A stretch of DNA of 6,136 nt from Planctomycetaceae bacterium (GTDB lineage: Bacteria > Planctomycetota > Planctomycetia > Planctomycetales > Planctomycetaceae): assembly GCA_041398785.1 (NCBI GenBank), contig JAWKUA010000058.1, positions 1 to 6,136 on the forward strand, given 5' to 3'. The notes beneath the pieces were generated by a model that was not told the origin of the DNA, did no database searches, and worked only from the letters and a program-made list of their open reading frames with translations. The position numbers and the translations under genes are program-made. Below are positions 1 through 5,705 of the stretch, in pieces (the first letter of the stretch is position 1; each line of letters opens with the position of its first letter).

Positions 1-33
1 GTATGGGTTCATTCCGGGAAACGGCGACGGCAT
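1..33 (-). CDS. DUF4058 family protein, N-terminal fragment cut by the window edge
   Basis: Only the first 11 codons are inside the window. They read MPSPFPGMNPY, which matches from memory the highly characteristic opening of DUF4058 proteins (MPSPFPGM-D/N-PYLE), a family of unknown function common in cyanobacteria and planctomycetes. The ATG is at 33-31 on the minus strand. It is preceded by a good Shine-Dalgarno sequence, GAGGA (plus positions 42-46), eight bases upstream. The gene runs in the same direction as the DUF1501 gene and starts 123 bases after its stop, so it could be a read-through partner or an independent neighbour. Nothing about its C-terminus can be said. The identification rests on a short but distinctive motif plus a correctly placed ribosome binding site. 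Confidence 0.75.
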   Translation of the reverse strand, partial: MPSPFPGMNPY

Positions 34-41
34 GAGATGCT

Positions 42-46
42 TCCTC
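42..46 (-). promoter_or_regulatory. Shine-Dalgarno site of the DUF4058 gene
   Basis: The minus strand reads GAGGA followed by eight bases and then the ATG at 33. This site decides the start of the truncated DUF4058 gene and supports it being real rather than a chance match of 11 codons. Confidence 0.6.
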
Positions 47-156
47 GGTCAGTTGTTGCTTCCACGATTCTACCTGCACTGCAAAGATGGATCGAAATTC
101 GTCTCGCCTGGAACTCGACGTGTTCGGGAATCCATTCCGCGATTCATGGGCGAGTT

Positions 157-1530
157 TCAACTAATGATCTCATTCACAACCCGCCCATAAACATCGGTCA
201 GGCGGAAATCTCGCCCCGCGTGGCGGAAGGTGAGGCGTTCGTGGTTCAGGCCCAGCAGATGCAGAATCGTTGCGTGCAGGTCGTGGACGTGAACCTTGTC
301 CACGGCCGCTTTAAAGCCGAATTCGTCGGTTTCGCCATACGTCATGCCGCCTTTGACGCCGCCTCCGGCAAGCCACATTGTAAAGCCGTGGTGGTTGTGG
401 TCGCGGCCATTGCCGTTTTCTGATGTCGGTGTTCGGCCGAATTCACCTCCCCAGATGATCAGCGTGTCTTCCAGCAGGCCACGCTGTTTTAGATCGGTCA
501 GCAGTGCGGAGATGGGCTGATCGATGTCGGCACACAGTTTCGGCACGGTTTCGTTGTGGCCCGAATGTGTGTCCCAGGGCTGGCCATTGCCGAAATAAAC
601 CTGCACAAAGCGAACTCCGCGTTCCACCATGCGACGAGCCAGCAGGCAACCGTTGGCGAAGTGACCGGAACCGTAGGCGTCGCGAGTTTCCTTCGTTTCG
701 CGGTTCAGGTCGAAGGCGTCGCTGGCTTCGAACTGCATGCGGAACGCGGTTTCCATCGACTGAATGCGAGCGTCCAGAACCGAATCACCCGGACGCGTCG
801 CCTTGTGATCCGCGTTAAGCTGCTGGAGCAGATCAAGCTGACGTCGCTGAGTGGCTGAATCCCATTGACTGTTGCGCAGATGCGGCACCATCTTGTCGGC
901 TTCGATGGTGGAATGGTTGATGTAAGTTCCCTGATATGCCGACGGCAGGAAGGCGCTGTTCCACAGGATCGAAAACCGCACCGGTCGTCCCGGACACAGC
1001 ACGACGTAGCCGGGCAGGTTCTGGTTTTCGGTGCCAAGCCCGTACAGAAACCACGCTCCCATGCTGGGTCGAGTCGGAATGATCGTGCCGTTGTTCATCT
1101 GCAGCAGCGCCGGTCCGTGGTTCGGGTTATCAGCGTGGAGTGAATTCAGCACGCAGATGTCGTCGATGTGGCGCGCCAGCTTCGGCAACAGTTCGCTGAC
1201 CTGTACGCCGCTGTCTCCGTGCGGACGAAAGCGAAACGGCGAAGGCAGCAGTCCGCCGGTCGGCCGTTCCGTCAGCAGGTCGGCTCCGGCGGGCTTTTGT
1301 CCGGCATACTTTTTCAACGCCGGTTTGGGATCGAACAGATCCGCCTGAAACGGTCCGCCATTCATAAACAGATGAATGACGCGTTTGGCTTTTGCCGGGA
1401 AGTGCGGGCCATTGGTCGCGGGTGTCGCGGTTGAACCCGTCGACGCGAGTGCGCTGGCGGCCGCGATCATGCCCATGCCGCCTCCGAAGTTCTGCAGCAG
1501 GCGACGGCGGTCGAGTGTGTTTGGAAGCAT
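157..1530 (-). CDS. DUF1501 domain-containing protein, Tat-exported
   Basis: The predicted protein has 457 residues. DUF1501 proteins belong to the sulfatase/alkaline-phosphatase-like fold and are numerous in planctomycetes; their substrate is unknown. The N-terminus has a twin-arginine-like signal: D-R-R-R-L-L-Q at residues 7-13, then a glycine/alanine-rich hydrophobic stretch to about residue 30. Family motifs follow: MNGGP at 56-60, PWDTHSGHNE at 318-327, WGGEFGRTP at 360-368, GRDHNHHGF at 375-383, GGGVKGG near 389-395, and HVHDLHATILHLLGL near 414-428. The histidines and aspartates of the last three blocks resemble metal ligands of the fold (inference). The start at 1530 was chosen because it puts the Tat motif at the N-terminus and has a GAGAG-like site upstream. 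An in-frame upstream start at 1755 would translate the inverted repeat and part of the preceding gene. The stop is TGA at 159-157. It lies 151 bases downstream of the PSCyt/DUF1553 gene, its usual partner. Confidence 0.93.
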   Translation of the reverse strand: MLPNTLDRRRLLQNFGGGMGMIAAASALASTGSTATPATNGPHFPAKAKRVIHLFMNGGPFQADLFDPKPALKKYAGQKPAGADLLTERPTGGLLPSPFRFRPHGDSGVQVSELLPKLARHIDDICVLNSLHADNPNHGPALLQMNNGTIIPTRPSMGAWFLYGLGTENQNLPGYVVLCPGRPVRFSILWNSAFLPSAYQGTYINHSTIEADKMVPHLRNSQWDSATQRRQLDLLQQLNADHKATRPGDSVLDARIQSMETAFRMQFEASDAFDLNRETKETRDAYGSGHFANGCLLARRMVERGVRFVQVYFGNGQPWDTHSGHNETVPKLCADIDQPISALLTDLKQRGLLEDTLIIWGGEFGRTPTSENGNGRDHNHHGFTMWLAGGGVKGGMTYGETDEFGFKAAVDKVHVHDLHATILHLLGLNHERLTFRHAGRDFRLTDVYGRVVNEIIS

Positions 1531-1591
1531 GAATGGGAACTCTCGTAGAAATCGTTGCGAGCCCGGTGCCTTGTCAGCATCAAATGGTTGC

Positions 1592-1661
1592 GTTGTGTGC
1601 CACTGGCTGTGCCAGTGCGTCTGCACTGCGGAAACCACTGGCAAAGCCAGTGCCACACAAC
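1592..1661. repeat. Nested inverted repeat between the PSCyt/DUF1553 and DUF1501 genes
   Basis: Two 27-base arms (1592-1618 and 1635-1661) are reverse complements with three mismatches, separated by a 16-base loop. Each arm also holds its own small palindrome: CACTGGC-TGT-GCCAGTG at 1601-1617 and CACTGGC-AAA-GCCAGTG at 1636-1652. The structure can therefore fold either as one long hairpin or as two short ones. It fills almost half of the 151-base gap. As RNA it could act as a partial terminator, or stabilise the upstream mRNA and set the ratio of the two proteins. It could equally be a dispersed genomic repeat that has landed in an intergenic gap. I recall similar CACTGGC/GCCAGTG palindromes in planctomycete intergenic DNA, but this is memory and not a search. 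There is no T-run next to it, so a classical Rho-independent terminator is not supported. Confidence 0.8.
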
Positions 1662-1681
1662 AAAGCATGTTGGCCAGGGCA

Positions 1682-4036
1682 CTAATCCACAAACAGAAAT
1701 TCGTTCGAAGCCAGCAGCGCGTGAGTGTACTGCTGCCAGCGGGCGGTTCGATCATCGCCGGTGGAATCGCCGAGATAGTCGAGTGCCAGTGATCGCTCCC
1801 GATCCGTCGGCGATCTCAGGAATAGCAGCCGGTAGGCTTGAGTGATGCGGCCGATGTCATCATCGGGAAATTCCGTTTGCAGTCGATCGGCCAGCGCACG
1901 CGACTGTTCGGCCAGCAGTGGGCCGTTCAGCGCATAAAGTCCCTGCAGGGCGGTGGTGGTGAAGGATCGTTGCGGGCTGTGCTGATTTGGATCGGGAAAA
2001 TCGTGGATCTGCAGCGTGGTGGACATTTCGCGACGATGCACAGTTCCGTACAGCGTGCGGCGGCGGTTGCCCGGTTCGTCCAGGCTGAGAGATTCTCCGC
2101 CGGTTGTCAGGTCGAGCGTTCCGCTGGCGCTCAGCATCGCGTCCCGCCAGGCTTCGAAATCCAGTCGACGCCGGTTTGCTCGCGAGTACCAGCGGTTGTC
2201 CGGATCGGCGGCGAGAGATGCTTCGTCGTTGACAGAAGACTGTTGCCACGTTGCAGACAGCAGGATCTCGCAGTGCAGATCCTTGATCGACCAGCCGCCG
2301 GCGATGAATCGCGCGGCAAGGTCGTCCAGCAGTTCCGGATGGCTGGGGCGATCGCCCTGCTGTCCGAAGTTGCTGGGCGTGTTCACGAGTCCGCGTCCGA
2401 AATGCGCCATCCAGATGCGGTTGACGATCACGCGAGCTGTCAGCGACGCCGCATCGGTGGTGATGGCGCGGGCAAGTTCCAGTCGGCCGCTGCCATTCTG
2501 AAACGGCTGCGGATTGTCGGACAATACGGTCAGAAACCGCCGCGGAACGATTTCACCGGGACGGTTCGGGTTGCCTCGAACAAACAACGGAAGATCCCGC
2601 GGTCCGGGCCGGTAGTCGAGCCGCGTGCCGTCCTGAGCCGTCGCGCCTTTGCGTTCGACGTAAAGCGATTCTTCGGCCATGCCATTGGCCAGCAGGACAT
2701 CATAGTGCGGCGTGGCGGCCCTGATTCCGGCGATTTGGTTCGTGAGTTCGGCGATTTTGTCGTCGGGGACAGGCTTCTGTTTCTTCAGTGCTTCCACTTC
2801 CGCTTCGATCTTCGCGACGTCCTCCTTTGCTTTGCGCACCGGAGCGTACAGATCTTCCGGAATCAGCGGTTGTTCGGCTGGCCGGCAGCTCGCGAAGACT
2901 CCCGCCAGAGCGTAGTAATCTTCGGAACTGACCGGATCGAACTTGTGGTCGTGACAACGAGCGCAGGCGACGGTCAGCCCGAGAAACGTCTGGGAAACTG
3001 CGTCGACTCGTTCTTCCCATTCGTCGGCGACGATCACTTTGATAATTTCGCAGGGAAGCTGCAATTCCTTCCAATAGGTGGGGCTCAGGCTAATGAACCC
3101 CAGCGCCGGCAGGTCTTCCGGACCGGTTTCCGGCATCAGGTCTGTGGCAAGCTGCCGATGGACGAAATCGTCAAACGGCATGTCGCTGTTAAATGCAGCG
3201 ACGACCCAGTCGCGGTACAGGTACGGCCGGCCTCCCTGTTCCAGCCAGCTTGCGGTGCGATCCGTGTACCGTGCCGCGTCGAGCCACAGCCGAGCCCACT
3301 TTTCGCCATACTGCGGCGAATCCAGCAGCCGGTCGACCAGTTGTTCAATGGCGTCGGCGGAATCGTCGCCGACAAACGCGTCAACGTCTTCCGGCGAGGG
3401 CGGCAGACCGACGAGATCGAAGCTGAGTCGGCGGATCAGCGTTGCCCGATCGGCAGCAGGCGAAGGTTTCAGCCCTTCGCGTTCCATGGCTGCCAGCACA
3501 AACTGATCGAGTCGGGACTGTGGCCACTTGTGATTCCTGACGTCGGGCAATGGCTGCCGGCGGGCGGGTTGAAACGACCAAAACTGCCGGCCGGCGTCAA
3601 AGTCGATTTCCTCATCGGCAGAACGCGGCGACGTCGTGGAAGCGGGAACGGGAGCGCCTCTGCGAACCCAATCGGTCAGCAGCGAAATCTCTTCCTCCGA
3701 CAGTTTCCCGTCTGGCGGCATTTCGATATCGCCGCCGTAGCGAATGACCTGCAGCAACAGGCTGTCGTCGGGCATCTCGTCGGCAAGCACCGCGCCGCTG
3801 TCGCCTCCCTGGCGAATCGCATCCGCGGAATCCAGTCGCAGTCCTCCGTGAACCGTTTTTGCGTTCGAGGAATGGCAGGAATAGCATCGCTCCGCGAGCA
3901 GCGGACGAATGCGGGTTTCGAAGAATTCGACGTCCCGCGCGTCGGGTGCGTGCTCATCGGCGGCTGTCGCTGCGCTGGCGACGATGGCGGCACAACAAAG
4001 CAGCAAACGAAGTTGCTGGAAAGGACGGACGCCCAT
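1682..4036 (-). CDS. PSCyt1-DUF1549-DUF1553 protein (planctomycete cytochrome c-type)
   Basis: The predicted protein has 784 residues. Residues 1-27 form a Sec-type signal peptide: a basic start, then a hydrophobic L/C/A/I/V stretch ending near ASAATA-A. A PSCyt1 cytochrome-like domain follows, with heme motif CYSCH at 51-55 and a likely methionine ligand in MPPDGK at 106-111. DUF1549 spans roughly 176-385 (LIRRLSFDLVGLPPSPEDVD, YGEKWARLWLDAARY). It ends with a second CxxCH, CARCHDHKFDPV, at 358-369. Residues about 400-442 are rich in K/E/A and probably form a short coiled coil. DUF1553 (PSD1) spans about 509-772 (ARVIVNRIWMAHFGRGLV, SHPELLDDLAARF, ILLSATWQQS). The family is exported and probably heme-binding; its electron partner and substrate are unknown. 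I prefer the ATG at 4036 to an in-frame GTG at 4075 because it gives a standard signal peptide and sits just after AAGAAGG. It has no large carbohydrate-binding-like insert, unlike longer relatives. It is the upstream partner of the DUF1501 gene. Confidence 0.93.
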   Translation of the reverse strand: MGVRPFQQLRLLLCCAAIVASAATAADEHAPDARDVEFFETRIRPLLAERCYSCHSSNAKTVHGGLRLDSADAIRQGGDSGAVLADEMPDDSLLLQVIRYGGDIEMPPDGKLSEEEISLLTDWVRRGAPVPASTTSPRSADEEIDFDAGRQFWSFQPARRQPLPDVRNHKWPQSRLDQFVLAAMEREGLKPSPAADRATLIRRLSFDLVGLPPSPEDVDAFVGDDSADAIEQLVDRLLDSPQYGEKWARLWLDAARYTDRTASWLEQGGRPYLYRDWVVAAFNSDMPFDDFVHRQLATDLMPETGPEDLPALGFISLSPTYWKELQLPCEIIKVIVADEWEERVDAVSQTFLGLTVACARCHDHKFDPVSSEDYYALAGVFASCRPAEQPLIPEDLYAPVRKAKEDVAKIEAEVEALKKQKPVPDDKIAELTNQIAGIRAATPHYDVLLANGMAEESLYVERKGATAQDGTRLDYRPGPRDLPLFVRGNPNRPGEIVPRRFLTVLSDNPQPFQNGSGRLELARAITTDAASLTARVIVNRIWMAHFGRGLVNTPSNFGQQGDRPSHPELLDDLAARFIAGGWSIKDLHCEILLSATWQQSSVNDEASLAADPDNRWYSRANRRRLDFEAWRDAMLSASGTLDLTTGGESLSLDEPGNRRRTLYGTVHRREMSTTLQIHDFPDPNQHSPQRSFTTTALQGLYALNGPLLAEQSRALADRLQTEFPDDDIGRITQAYRLLFLRSPTDRERSLALDYLGDSTGDDRTARWQQYTHALLASNEFLFVD

Positions 4037-4156
4037 GAGCCTTCTTTCCGACGACTGTGGCAACCATCGCGCCACGACTCCGCACGCGGAAGGAAAGTCG
4101 ATGATTGCCCGACCCTGACAATATCAGAGCAGTCGGCGTCGGCGAAAGCCAGCAAT

Positions 4157-4252
4157 TCAGGAATTGGCCCTGGCGGCACTCTGAATGCCACGAACGTCCG
4201 CGACAACCAGCGTTCCGGTGCGTTCGCTGCGGAGCGTCGTCTTCCGCGGCAT
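4157..4252 (-). CDS. Possible 31-residue small ORF downstream of the MotA-like gene
   Basis: An ATG at 4252 lies four bases after the stop of the MotA-like gene and opens a 31-codon frame ending in TGA at 4159-4157. The peptide begins MPRKTTLRSERTGTLVVADV. Its start is basic, with a short hydrophobic patch after it. Tight spacing suggests possible translational coupling, but there is no convincing Shine-Dalgarno sequence and I do not recognise the peptide. It could be a real microprotein, the remnant of a longer gene, or chance. The rest of the 220-base gap (4037-4256) shows no promoter or terminator I can defend. Confidence 0.2.
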   Translation of the reverse strand: MPRKTTLRSERTGTLVVADVRGIQSAARANS

Positions 4253-4256
4253 CTGG

Positions 4257-4670
4257 TCAGTCAGAAACCGCCGAGCGTTCCACAGGCAGGCAAATCAGAT
4301 AGGCGAACAAATAACCGTAGAACGCCGTCAGCAGCGTAACCGCCATTCCCCGGCCGAGCTGTGAGGGATCATCCATGGCCGACAGCGTCTGGATGACTCC
4401 GATGATGACTCCCACCCATCCGGCAGCGACGAATCCGCGACGCCCAGTTTCGGCCGCCTGTCGCACTTCGGAATGTCGGGATGAATCGCCGCGCCCGAAC
4501 AGCGCTGCCACGACGCGCAGCACGGAATTCAGTCCATGCGCTTGCCGCCATGATTCCGCCGCCGACAAACGCGACAAACAGAATCCGAAGCAACGTCGAC
4601 AAGGCTGGCGGCTCCGGACCCGAACACCAGCTCCGAATACTCCCGTGATGCAATCAACAAACCAGGCCAT
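4257..4670 (-). CDS. Short MotA/TolQ/ExbB-like proton-channel protein with a locally shifted frame
   Basis: The continuous frame codes for 137 residues. Its second half is clearly MotA-like. It has a basic linker (GRGDSSRHSEVRQAAETGRRG, about 59-79), a membrane helix (FVAAGWVGVIIGVIQTL, 80-96), the family loop DDPSQLGRGMAV (100-111) and a last helix (LLTAFYGYLFAYLICLPV, 113-130), ending soon after. Proteins of this family form ion-conducting stator units with a MotB/ExbD-type partner in the inner membrane. Residues 17-43 in this frame are an unlikely Arg/Cys-rich stretch. Over the same DNA (about 4623-4540) another frame gives PEPPALSTLLRILFVAFVGG, then GIMAAS, a plausible second helix. Two compensating single-base indels would restore one four-helix protein. 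The start is uncertain. The ATG at 4670 is in frame, whereas an ATG at 4675, seven bases after AAAGGA, is ideally placed but in a third frame. Sequencing error or a decaying gene are both possible. No MotB gene is adjacent. Confidence 0.6.
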   Translation of the reverse strand: MAWFVDCITGVFGAGVRVRSRQPCRRCFGFCLSRLSAAESWRQAHGLNSVLRVVAALFGRGDSSRHSEVRQAAETGRRGFVAAGWVGVIIGVIQTLSAMDDPSQLGRGMAVTLLTAFYGYLFAYLICLPVERSAVSD

Positions 4671-4675
4671 TTCAT

Positions 4676-4985
4676 GGGAGGTTCCTTTGGGCAGCCTTCG
4701 TACGAATTCGCGGCGACACGCGGCACGTGCCCGAACACAAGACGGCAGCCATCGCGGAATGGCAGCTTGCCGGCGACTCGTCGGCAGCACGGTTCACTAT
4801 CAATCGATTCCGCTGCGGAGGCTGCATCAGTGATCGCGGGAGGATTGATTGGCGGGCCGGGAATTTTCCCGTCGTGGTCGCGACGATTGCGCAGACGGCT
4901 GCAGTGGCACGGTCTGCTACAGCGGCTTGTTGAACACGACACGTTTCGTCGAACGGGCGGGTCGGGGAAAGCGCACCGCTGCTCT
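4676..4985. other. 310-base spacer without a recognisable gene
   Basis: This lies between the stop of the HTH gene and the MotA-like gene. Open frames here give Arg/Ser/Pro-rich, low-quality peptides on both strands and no family motif. It holds the near-palindrome CGGGAATTTTCCCG at 4858-4871 and an AATCGATT palindrome at 4802-4809. Neither looks like a terminator for the HTH gene, since no T-run follows on the minus strand. A promoter for the MotA-like gene is presumably here, but I cannot point to convincing -35/-10 elements. Confidence 0.5.
4683..4688 (-). promoter_or_regulatory. Shine-Dalgarno site ahead of the MotA-like gene
   Basis: The minus strand reads AAAGGA, seven bases before an ATG at 4675 and twelve before the ATG at 4670. 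The shorter spacing is the better one, but that ATG opens a frame that ends after 48 codons. This mismatch between the best ribosome binding site and the frame of the MotA-like C-terminus is one of the reasons to suspect an indel in the first codons. Confidence 0.5.
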
Positions 4986-5240
4986 TCAGAAATCTTCCTT
5001 CAGGCCGAACTGGCGGTACCGCACGTTGCGCGGGTCCATCGTGTGCCCCCAACTGACTTCTGTCACGGCGACTGCGAAGGCCGCGGCGATTCGGGAACGT
5101 TCGTCCGGACTTGGTGTCCAGCGTCCCAGGGCGATCGCTTCCACGCGATCCGCCGGAAGACTGGCCCGCGACGCAAGGTCCTCGATCCACAAGCCGGATT
5201 CTTCCAGCAAAACGTCAACTGTCTTCACTGTGATACCCAT
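4986..5240 (-). CDS. Small helix-turn-helix (XRE-like) protein
   Basis: The predicted protein has 84 residues. Residues about 7-58 resemble a Cro/C1-type helix-turn-helix: VDVLLEESGLWIEDLASRA, then SLPADRVEAIALGRWTPSPD, then ERSRIAAAFAV. The pattern is a helix, a DLA-type turn, a recognition helix ending in IALGRW, and a closing helix. The tail WGHTMDPRNVRYRQFGL (about 64-80) is not part of the standard fold. I recall such W-G-H-T-M...N-V-R-Y...F-G-L tails in small planctomycete proteins, though I cannot name a family. The role could be transcription regulation, or the fold may be reused for protein contact. The start at 5240 was chosen because conserved-looking sequence begins there; upstream in-frame sequence is Arg-rich and unstructured. 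No Shine-Dalgarno sequence is visible, which is not rare in planctomycetes. It is transcribed divergently from the oxidoreductase gene. Confidence 0.8.
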   Translation of the reverse strand: MGITVKTVDVLLEESGLWIEDLASRASLPADRVEAIALGRWTPSPDERSRIAAAFAVAVTEVSWGHTMDPRNVRYRQFGLKEDF

Positions 5241-5275
5241 TTTTGGGGATTGCTTGTCCCATCGCCCGAGCCTGG

Positions 5276-5287
5276 AAACAATTGTTT
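5276..5287. promoter_or_regulatory. 12-bp perfect palindrome upstream of the HTH gene, possible operator
   Basis: AAACAATTGTTT is a perfect palindrome in an AT-rich patch of otherwise GC-rich DNA, 36-47 bases upstream of the HTH gene start. On the minus strand AATAAA (plus 5286-5291) overlaps it and could serve as a weak -10 element, with TTGTTT about 18 bases further upstream as a poor -35. A dimeric regulator binding here would cover that putative promoter, so autoregulation by the HTH protein is conceivable. This is inference from position and symmetry only. Confidence 0.3.
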
Positions 5288-5469
5288 TATTCAAGTTCCG
5301 CCGCGTCGCAAACAAGCGGAGTCCCGTTTTCCCGCGGCGCGATCGAATCCGGAAGTCGCGATCTGCCGATCGTCGCTCCGGGTTCGGGCGAACCGGGATA
5401 TCGGCGTCCTTTTGAACACCGGCTTCCTCTTCCTGCCCACTCCTGGTAGAGTGACGCGGCGCATTCCAG

Positions 5470-5692
5470 CGGAGCGGCCTTTTTCGCGCTCCGTACCGGT
5501 GGTTTTTGACGTTACCGGGACCGCCCCGGAACTCCGGGAAGTGCCCGTCGGGTAACGATAGTCGATCGTTTCCCGCGAACGACAACAAGTTCCGCGGGAT
5601 TTCACTGAAACAGGAAACCGTCTCCACTGATCGCGGTTGTTCGCGATCCGGAGCGCTCCCTGCGGGGGCCGCCAGGGGAGATTTTTCAGGTT
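5470..5692 (+). promoter_or_regulatory. Structured leader upstream of the oxidoreductase gene
   Basis: Several inverted repeats follow each other. CGGAGCG/CGCTCCG at 5470-5476 and 5487-5493 encloses a T-rich loop. A near-palindrome, CCCGGA-AC-TCCGGG, lies at 5525-5538. A 10-bp stem with one bulge and an 8-base loop lies at 5571-5599. GATCGCG/CGCGATC at 5629-5635 and 5642-5648 has a 6-base loop. GGAGCGCTCC at 5650-5659 is a perfect palindrome, and a bulged stem lies at 5658-5677. If transcription starts upstream of 5470, this would be a folded 5' untranslated region of about 200 bases. The number of stems is somewhat more than I would expect by chance in GC-rich DNA, but I have not computed folding energies. 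It does not match a riboswitch class that I recognise. Confidence 0.35.
5658..5686 (+). terminator. Terminator-like hairpin inside the oxidoreductase leader
   Basis: The stem CCCTGCGG/CCG-C-CAGGG (5658-5677; eight pairs, one bulged C, loop GGG) is followed after four bases by TTTTT at 5682-5686. This resembles a weak Rho-independent terminator. It lies just before the ribosome binding site at 5693, so it would act as an attenuator of the gene rather than end a transcript. Its first three bases overlap the palindrome GGAGCGCTCC (5650-5659), so the two stems cannot both form fully. The T-run is short and offset from the stem, which keeps confidence low. Confidence 0.25.
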
Positions 5693-5698
5693 GAGGAG
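5693..5698 (+). promoter_or_regulatory. Shine-Dalgarno site of the oxidoreductase gene
   Basis: GAGGAG lies seven bases upstream of the ATG at 5706. It is the strongest ribosome binding site in the window and fixes this start. Confidence 0.75.
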
Positions 5699-5705
5699 AG
5701 AGTGC

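Larger units (their letters stand above)
5241..5705. other. 465-base divergent intergenic region
   Basis: This separates the start of the HTH gene (minus) from the start of the oxidoreductase gene (plus). Frames crossing it on either strand give Arg/Ser-rich peptides without motifs, so I see no gene. The left third has the only AT-rich patch (5276-5294), with a 12-bp palindrome. The right half (5470-5692) is a series of inverted repeats ending just before the oxidoreductase ribosome binding site. These are listed separately. Confidence 0.7.

Noticed and set aside
1531..1755. A 75-residue N-terminal extension of the DUF1501 protein, starting at 1755
   Set aside because: It would translate the inverted repeat and overlap the end of the PSCyt/DUF1553 gene, and it would place the Tat motif in the interior of the protein. 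The ATG at 1530 gives a normal Tat signal.
4037..4075. GTG start at 4075 for the PSCyt/DUF1553 protein
   Set aside because: It adds 13 residues (ARWLPQSSERRL and so on) before an already complete signal peptide; the ATG at 4036 is simpler.
1838..4339. An 833-codon open frame on the plus strand, opposite the PSCyt/DUF1553 gene
   Set aside because: Its peptide is Arg/Gln-rich with no domain motif. It lies directly opposite a gene with clear DUF1549/DUF1553 motifs, and long antisense frames are common opposite GC-rich genes with strong codon bias.
4858..4871. CGGGAATTTTCCCG as a terminator of the HTH gene
   Set aside because: The loop would be only two bases, it lies over 110 bases past the stop, and no T-run follows on the minus strand.
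5506..5534. TTGACG at 5506-5511 as the -35 box of the oxidoreductase gene
   Set aside because: No acceptable -10 element lies 16-18 bases downstream; the sequence there is GAACTC.
5241..5627. N-terminal extension of the HTH protein up to 5627
   Set aside because: The added 129 residues are Arg/Pro/Ser-rich, low in hydrophobic pattern and include the AT-rich palindrome; they look like untranslated spacer.
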